DNA of 37,865 nucleotides from Trueperaceae bacterium (GTDB lineage: Bacteria > Deinococcota > Deinococci > Deinococcales > Trueperaceae), in assembly GCA_011390675.1 (NCBI GenBank), contig JAABRX010000027.1, positions 1 to 37,865 of the forward strand, written 5' to 3'. The notes below the pieces were generated by a model that worked only from the letters and a program-made list of their open reading frames with translations, was not told the DNA's origin and ran no database searches. Of the stretch, positions 34,977-37,865 are shown piece by piece; within the stretch, counting starts at the first letter, position 1; the number at the start of each line of letters is the position of its first letter. The position numbers were made by a program, and so were the translations under genes.

Positions 34977-37112
34977 ATGGACCCCGACGCCCACCGACCC
35001 GACCCCGCCGTCCGCGACGGCGCCGCCGTCCCCGACGGCGCACTCGCCGAGCTCGCCGACCGCTTCGGCACGCCGCTCTACGTCTACGACCTGGACGCCG
35101 TCGCCGGCGAGGTCGCGCGCTTCCGCACCGCGTTCCCCGAGGTCGACCTGCGCTTCGCGGTCAAGGCGAACCCGAACGGCGCGGTCCTCGCCCACCTCGC
35201 CGAACGGGGCGTGGGGGTCGAAGCGATCACCGTCGGTGAGGCGACGCGCGCGGCGCGCGCCGGTGTGCCGGGCGCTCGGACGCTGCTCAGCGGACCAGCG
35301 CAGGACGCCGCGCTGCGCCGTTGGGCCCGCGCCGTGCCGCCGGACCTCGTGAGCCTCGACGGCGAGGGGACGTGGGCGGCCTGGTCGAGCGAGCCGCTGC
35401 CGACCGGCACGCGCTTCCTGGTGCGCGTCAACCCGCGCCTCGACCCCCGCACCCACCCGCACATGGCGACCGGGGCCGAGGGGAGCAAGTTCGGCATCGC
35501 GCCCGAGGCGGCCGCTGAGCTGGCGCGCGCGGTCGCGGCCACGGGCCGCTTCGCAGGCTTCCACGTCCACGCCGGATCGCAGATCCGCGACCTGGGCGTC
35601 CACCGCGAGGTGCTCGACGCCCTGGCGCCGCTCTACCGGGCGTTCCCCGACGCCGACGTCCTCGACCTCGGCGGCGGGCTCGCGGTGCCCGGGTACGACC
35701 TGGGCGCGCTGGCGGCCCTCGTGCGGCCGTGGGTCGGCGACCGCGGTTTGCGGCTGGTGATGGAGCCGGGGCGCTTGCTCGTCGCTCGGGCGGGCACGCT
35801 CCTGACGCGCGTGCTGCACGTGAAGGCGGGGGCGCGCCGGCACGCGATCGCCGACGCCGGCATGGCCGATCTGCTGCGGCCCGCGCTGTACGGTGCGCGC
35901 CACCCGGTGCGCCGCGTCGGTCCCGCGCGACCCACCGACGGCGACCCGCAGCCACCCACCGACCTGGACGGGCCCCTGTGCGAGAACGGCGATCGCTTGG
36001 GCTGGGACGTCGACCTGGGCGCCGTCGCCGCCGGCGACCTGGTCGCCGTCGGCGAAGCGGGCGCGTACGGCTGGACCATGGGCTCGAGCTACGCCTCGCA
36101 CGTGCGCGCGGCGGAGGTCGTCGTGGAGGATGGCGCGGCGCGGCTCGTCCGCGACCGCGAGCCGCTGGCGGATCTGTGGCGCGGCGAAGGATCGCCGCGG
36201 GACGCGGAACCTTCGCCACGTGGCGAACGGGCACCGGTCCCCTGGGTCGCCGACGGCCCCGGCGCCGACCGCCTCGCGGCCGCGCTCGCCGCCGAGCTCG
36301 CCGAGGAACCGGGTCGCTGGAGCGTCGTCGCCGAGGTGGCGCCGCGCCCGGGTCGCGAAGCGCAGCGAGCCGCCCAGGACGCGGACGCCGAGAAACCGGC
36401 CGCGAGCCTCGTCAAGCTGCTCTTGCTCGGCGCCGCCCTCGACCCGGGCACCGCCACGCCGGCCTGGGACGAGCGCGTCGCGCTCGGTGGCGACGACGTC
36501 GCGGGTGGCAGCGGGGTGCTCCAGCACTTCGCGCCCGGGCTCGCACCCACGTGGGGGGACCTCCTGCACCTGATGATCGCCTACAGCGACAACCGCGCGA
36601 CGAACGCGGTGCTGCGCACGCTCGGCGTCGAGGCCGCCAACGCTTGGGGCGCGGCCCACGGGCTGCGCGCGACCCGGGTGGTCGGGCCGCTGCAGGTGGA
36701 CGAGGGGCGCTGGACCGCGGCGCAACGCCGTGGCGAGCGCGCGCGCACGAGCGCCGCGGACGTCGCGGCCGTGGTGGGCGGCCTGGTGCGCCCCGAGGTC
36801 GGCTGGCTCCCGCCGAGCGCATGCGAGCGCGCCGCTGCGACGCTCCGCGCGAGCGCGTTCGCCGAGGGATTGCTGCGCCGCGTGCGTCGCGACGACGCGT
36901 GGGCGTGGGGCGCCAAAGGGGGCTGGATCACCGGCGTGCGCCACGAGGTCGCCGTCGTGTGGGACGCCGACGGCCGCTGGGCGGGCACGCTCGCTGTCCT
37001 GTGCAGCGACCACCCCGACGCCGGCACCGACCTCGACCACCCCGCGCTGCGTGCGCTCGGCCGCCTCGGCGCCGCCTTCGAGCGCGCGGTGCGAGACGGT
37101 AGCCATCGGTAA
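34977..37112 (+). CDS. lysA: Diaminopimelate decarboxylase-like domain fused to a class A beta-lactamase-like domain
   Basis: The 711-aa protein has two enzymes in one frame. Residues 20-400 are a group IV PLP decarboxylase: PLP Lys63 (FAVKANPNG), HVHAGSQI (197-203), [24 protein letters not shown] (263-273), catalytic CENGD (Cys335) and [14 protein letters not shown]. This fits LysA, which makes lysine from meso-diaminopimelate, though the usual NxRPR after GAYG is SHVR. A Pro-rich linker (about 402-425) follows. Residues 430-711 look like a class A serine beta-lactamase: SLVK (Ser477, Lys480), SDN (537-539), a Glu at 576 and KGG (647-649). Ser477 to Ser537 is 60 residues, the same spacing as Ser70 to Ser130. 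No signal peptide is seen, so the second domain would be cytoplasmic. The substrate of either half is unproven. Confidence 0.88.
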   Translation: MDPDAHRPDPAVRDGAAVPDGALAELADRFGTPLYVYDLDAVAGEVARFRTAFPEVDLRFAVKANPNGAVLAHLAERGVGVEAITVGEATRAARAGVPGARTLLSGPAQDAALRRWARAVPPDLVSLDGEGTWAAWSSEPLPTGTRFLVRVNPRLDPRTHPHMATGAEGSKFGIAPEAAAELARAVAATGRFAGFHVHAGSQIRDLGVHREVLDALAPLYRAFPDADVLDLGGGLAVPGYDLGALAALVRPWVGDRGLRLVMEPGRLLVARAGTLLTRVLHVKAGARRHAIADAGMADLLRPALYGARHPVRRVGPARPTDGDPQPPTDLDGPLCENGDRLGWDVDLGAVAAGDLVAVGEAGAYGWTMGSSYASHVRAAEVVVEDGAARLVRDREPLADLWRGEGSPRDAEPSPRGERAPVPWVADGPGADRLAAALAAELAEEPGRWSVVAEVAPRPGREAQRAAQDADAEKPAASLVKLLLLGAALDPGTATPAWDERVALGGDDVAGGSGVLQHFAPGLAPTWGDLLHLMIAYSDNRATNAVLRTLGVEAANAWGAAHGLRATRVVGPLQVDEGRWTAAQRRGERARTSAADVAAVVGGLVRPEVGWLPPSACERAAATLRASAFAEGLLRRVRRDDAWAWGAKGGWITGVRHEVAVVWDADGRWAGTLAVLCSDHPDAGTDLDHPALRALGRLGAAFERAVRDGSHR

Positions 37113-37134
37113 GTTCGTCCTTGGCCAAGCTCGG

Positions 37135-37140
37135 TAGGCT
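37135..37140 (+). promoter_or_regulatory. -10 element of leaderless crtI
   Basis: TAGGCT lies 6 nt before GTG 37147. Confidence 0.6.
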
Positions 37141-37146
37141 GCGGGC

Positions 37147-37865
37147 GTGAAACAGCAGCGGATCGTCGTCATCGGTTCCGGGTTCGGCGGCCTCGGCGCC
37201 GCCGCGCGGCTCGCCGCCAGCGGCCACCAGGTCACCCTCGTCGAGCAGCTCGACAAGCTCGGCGGTCGCGGGTACGTCTTCGAACAGGACGGCTTCAAGT
37301 TCGATGCCGGCCCCACGATCATCACCGCCCCCTGGATGTTCGACGACATCTGGGGCAAGTTCGGCAAGCGCCGCGAGGACTACGTCGAGTTCGTCAAGTG
37401 CGACCCGTTCTACCGGATCTTCGATTCGGAGCACCAACCGTTCGACTACAACGACGACGAGATGTTCATCCTGAGCGAGATCGACAAGCGCAACCCCGAG
37501 GACAAGCGCGGTTACCTGAACTTCGTGGCGATGGCCAAGAAGATCTTCGACAAGGGCTTCGTCGAGCTCGCCGACAAGCCGTTCCTGACGATCGCCGACA
37601 TGCTGCGGGTCGCGCCCGACCTCATCCGGCTCCAGTCGCAGAAGAGCGTGTACGGTCTGGTGTCGCAGTACGTCCAGGACCCCTTCCTGCGCCAGGTCTT
37701 CAGCTTCCATCCGCTGCTCGTGGGCGGCAACCCGTTCGACACCACGTCGATCTACGCGATGATCCACTACCTCGAGCGCGAGTGGGGCGTCTGGTACGCG
37801 ATGGGCGGCACCGGAGCGCTCATCGACGGCTTCCGACGGTTGATGGAGGAGGAGGGCGTCGAGAT
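37147..37865 (+). CDS. crtI: Phytoene desaturase-type carotenoid oxidoreductase (partial)
   Basis: The first 239 residues are present and the gene runs off the right edge. The FAD-binding Rossmann motif is [20 protein letters not shown] (residues 7-26), followed by [28 protein letters not shown], the typical start of CrtI-type desaturases. Further on come [10 protein letters not shown] and [25 protein letters not shown] and, at the edge, [16 protein letters not shown], all matching the CrtI family. The product desaturates phytoene toward lycopene (or an apo-carotenoid) at the membrane. The GTG start is set by the -10 hexamer 6 nt upstream; no ATG lies nearby. Confidence 0.94.
   Translation, partial: MKQQRIVVIGSGFGGLGAAARLAASGHQVTLVEQLDKLGGRGYVFEQDGFKFDAGPTIITAPWMFDDIWGKFGKRREDYVEFVKCDPFYRIFDSEHQPFDYNDDEMFILSEIDKRNPEDKRGYLNFVAMAKKIFDKGFVELADKPFLTIADMLRVAPDLIRLQSQKSVYGLVSQYVQDPFLRQVFSFHPLLVGGNPFDTTSIYAMIHYLEREWGVWYAMGGTGALIDGFRRLMEEEGVE

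Noticed and set aside
36345-36375. REP-like sequence (GTCGCGAAGCGCAGCGAGCC) inside the fusion gene
   Set aside because: It lies in the coding frame of the beta-lactamase-like domain and I see no second copy in the window to support a dispersed repeat.

Overview
This 37.9 kb window is very GC-rich and almost fully coding. It looks like a stretch of ordinary chromosome from a member of the Deinococcota, perhaps close to Truepera. That placement is inference. It rests on the 5' end of a 16S rRNA gene at the left edge, a homodimeric-type pyruvate dehydrogenase E1 (AceE), a DUF3084/LptB-type ABC pair, a CrtI carotenoid desaturase, and above all promoter layout. Fifteen genes have a lone TANNNT -10 hexamer only 5-10 nt before the start codon and no Shine-Dalgarno sequence, the leaderless arrangement described as common in Deinococcus.

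Layout. 1-284: start of a 16S rRNA gene (minus), preceded by two promoter-plus-leader modules. 748-2992: overlapping Nif3-like / tmk / glutamine cyclotransferase operon. 3068-6488: FmdB-like protein that has lost its zinc cysteines, gpsA, and an ABC-2 ATPase/permease pair. 6517-10998: metH and metF, convergent, with a duplicated metF tail between them. 11023-13863: four-gene ABC-2 exporter operon (minus). 13878-19456: M32 carboxypeptidase, hemolysin-III-like protein, sulfurtransferase, SpoU-type RNA methyltransferase, lone receiver protein, mscL and a DUF454 protein. 19479-22143: lptB-DUF3084 (minus). 22220-26341: aceE-aceF (minus). 26706-33601: LacI regulator, sugar-binding protein, two enlarged sugar ABC permeases and a glycogen-debranching-type glycosidase. 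33604-34940: VanZ-like membrane protein coupled to MTA/SAH nucleosidase (minus). 34977-37112: a diaminopimelate-decarboxylase-like domain fused to a class A beta-lactamase-like domain. 37147-edge: crtI (partial).

How the genes fit together. MetH, MetF and the MTA/SAH nucleosidase cover methionine regeneration and S-adenosylhomocysteine removal. The LacI-to-glycosidase block is an oligosaccharide uptake and breakdown unit without its own ATPase, so it probably borrows one encoded elsewhere. Two copies of the LacI-type operator core lie between aceE and lacI, so the sugar regulator might also touch pyruvate dehydrogenase expression. No mobile element, CRISPR array, prophage or tRNA was seen.

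The strongest candidates for something undescribed are the LysA-like/beta-lactamase-like fusion, the sugar permeases with large insertions (about 160 residues in the MalG-like subunit, an extra membrane hairpin in the MalF-like subunit), the FmdB protein in which all four zinc cysteines are replaced, and very compact divergent leaderless promoters. Family assignments come from reading motifs by eye; no database search was possible.
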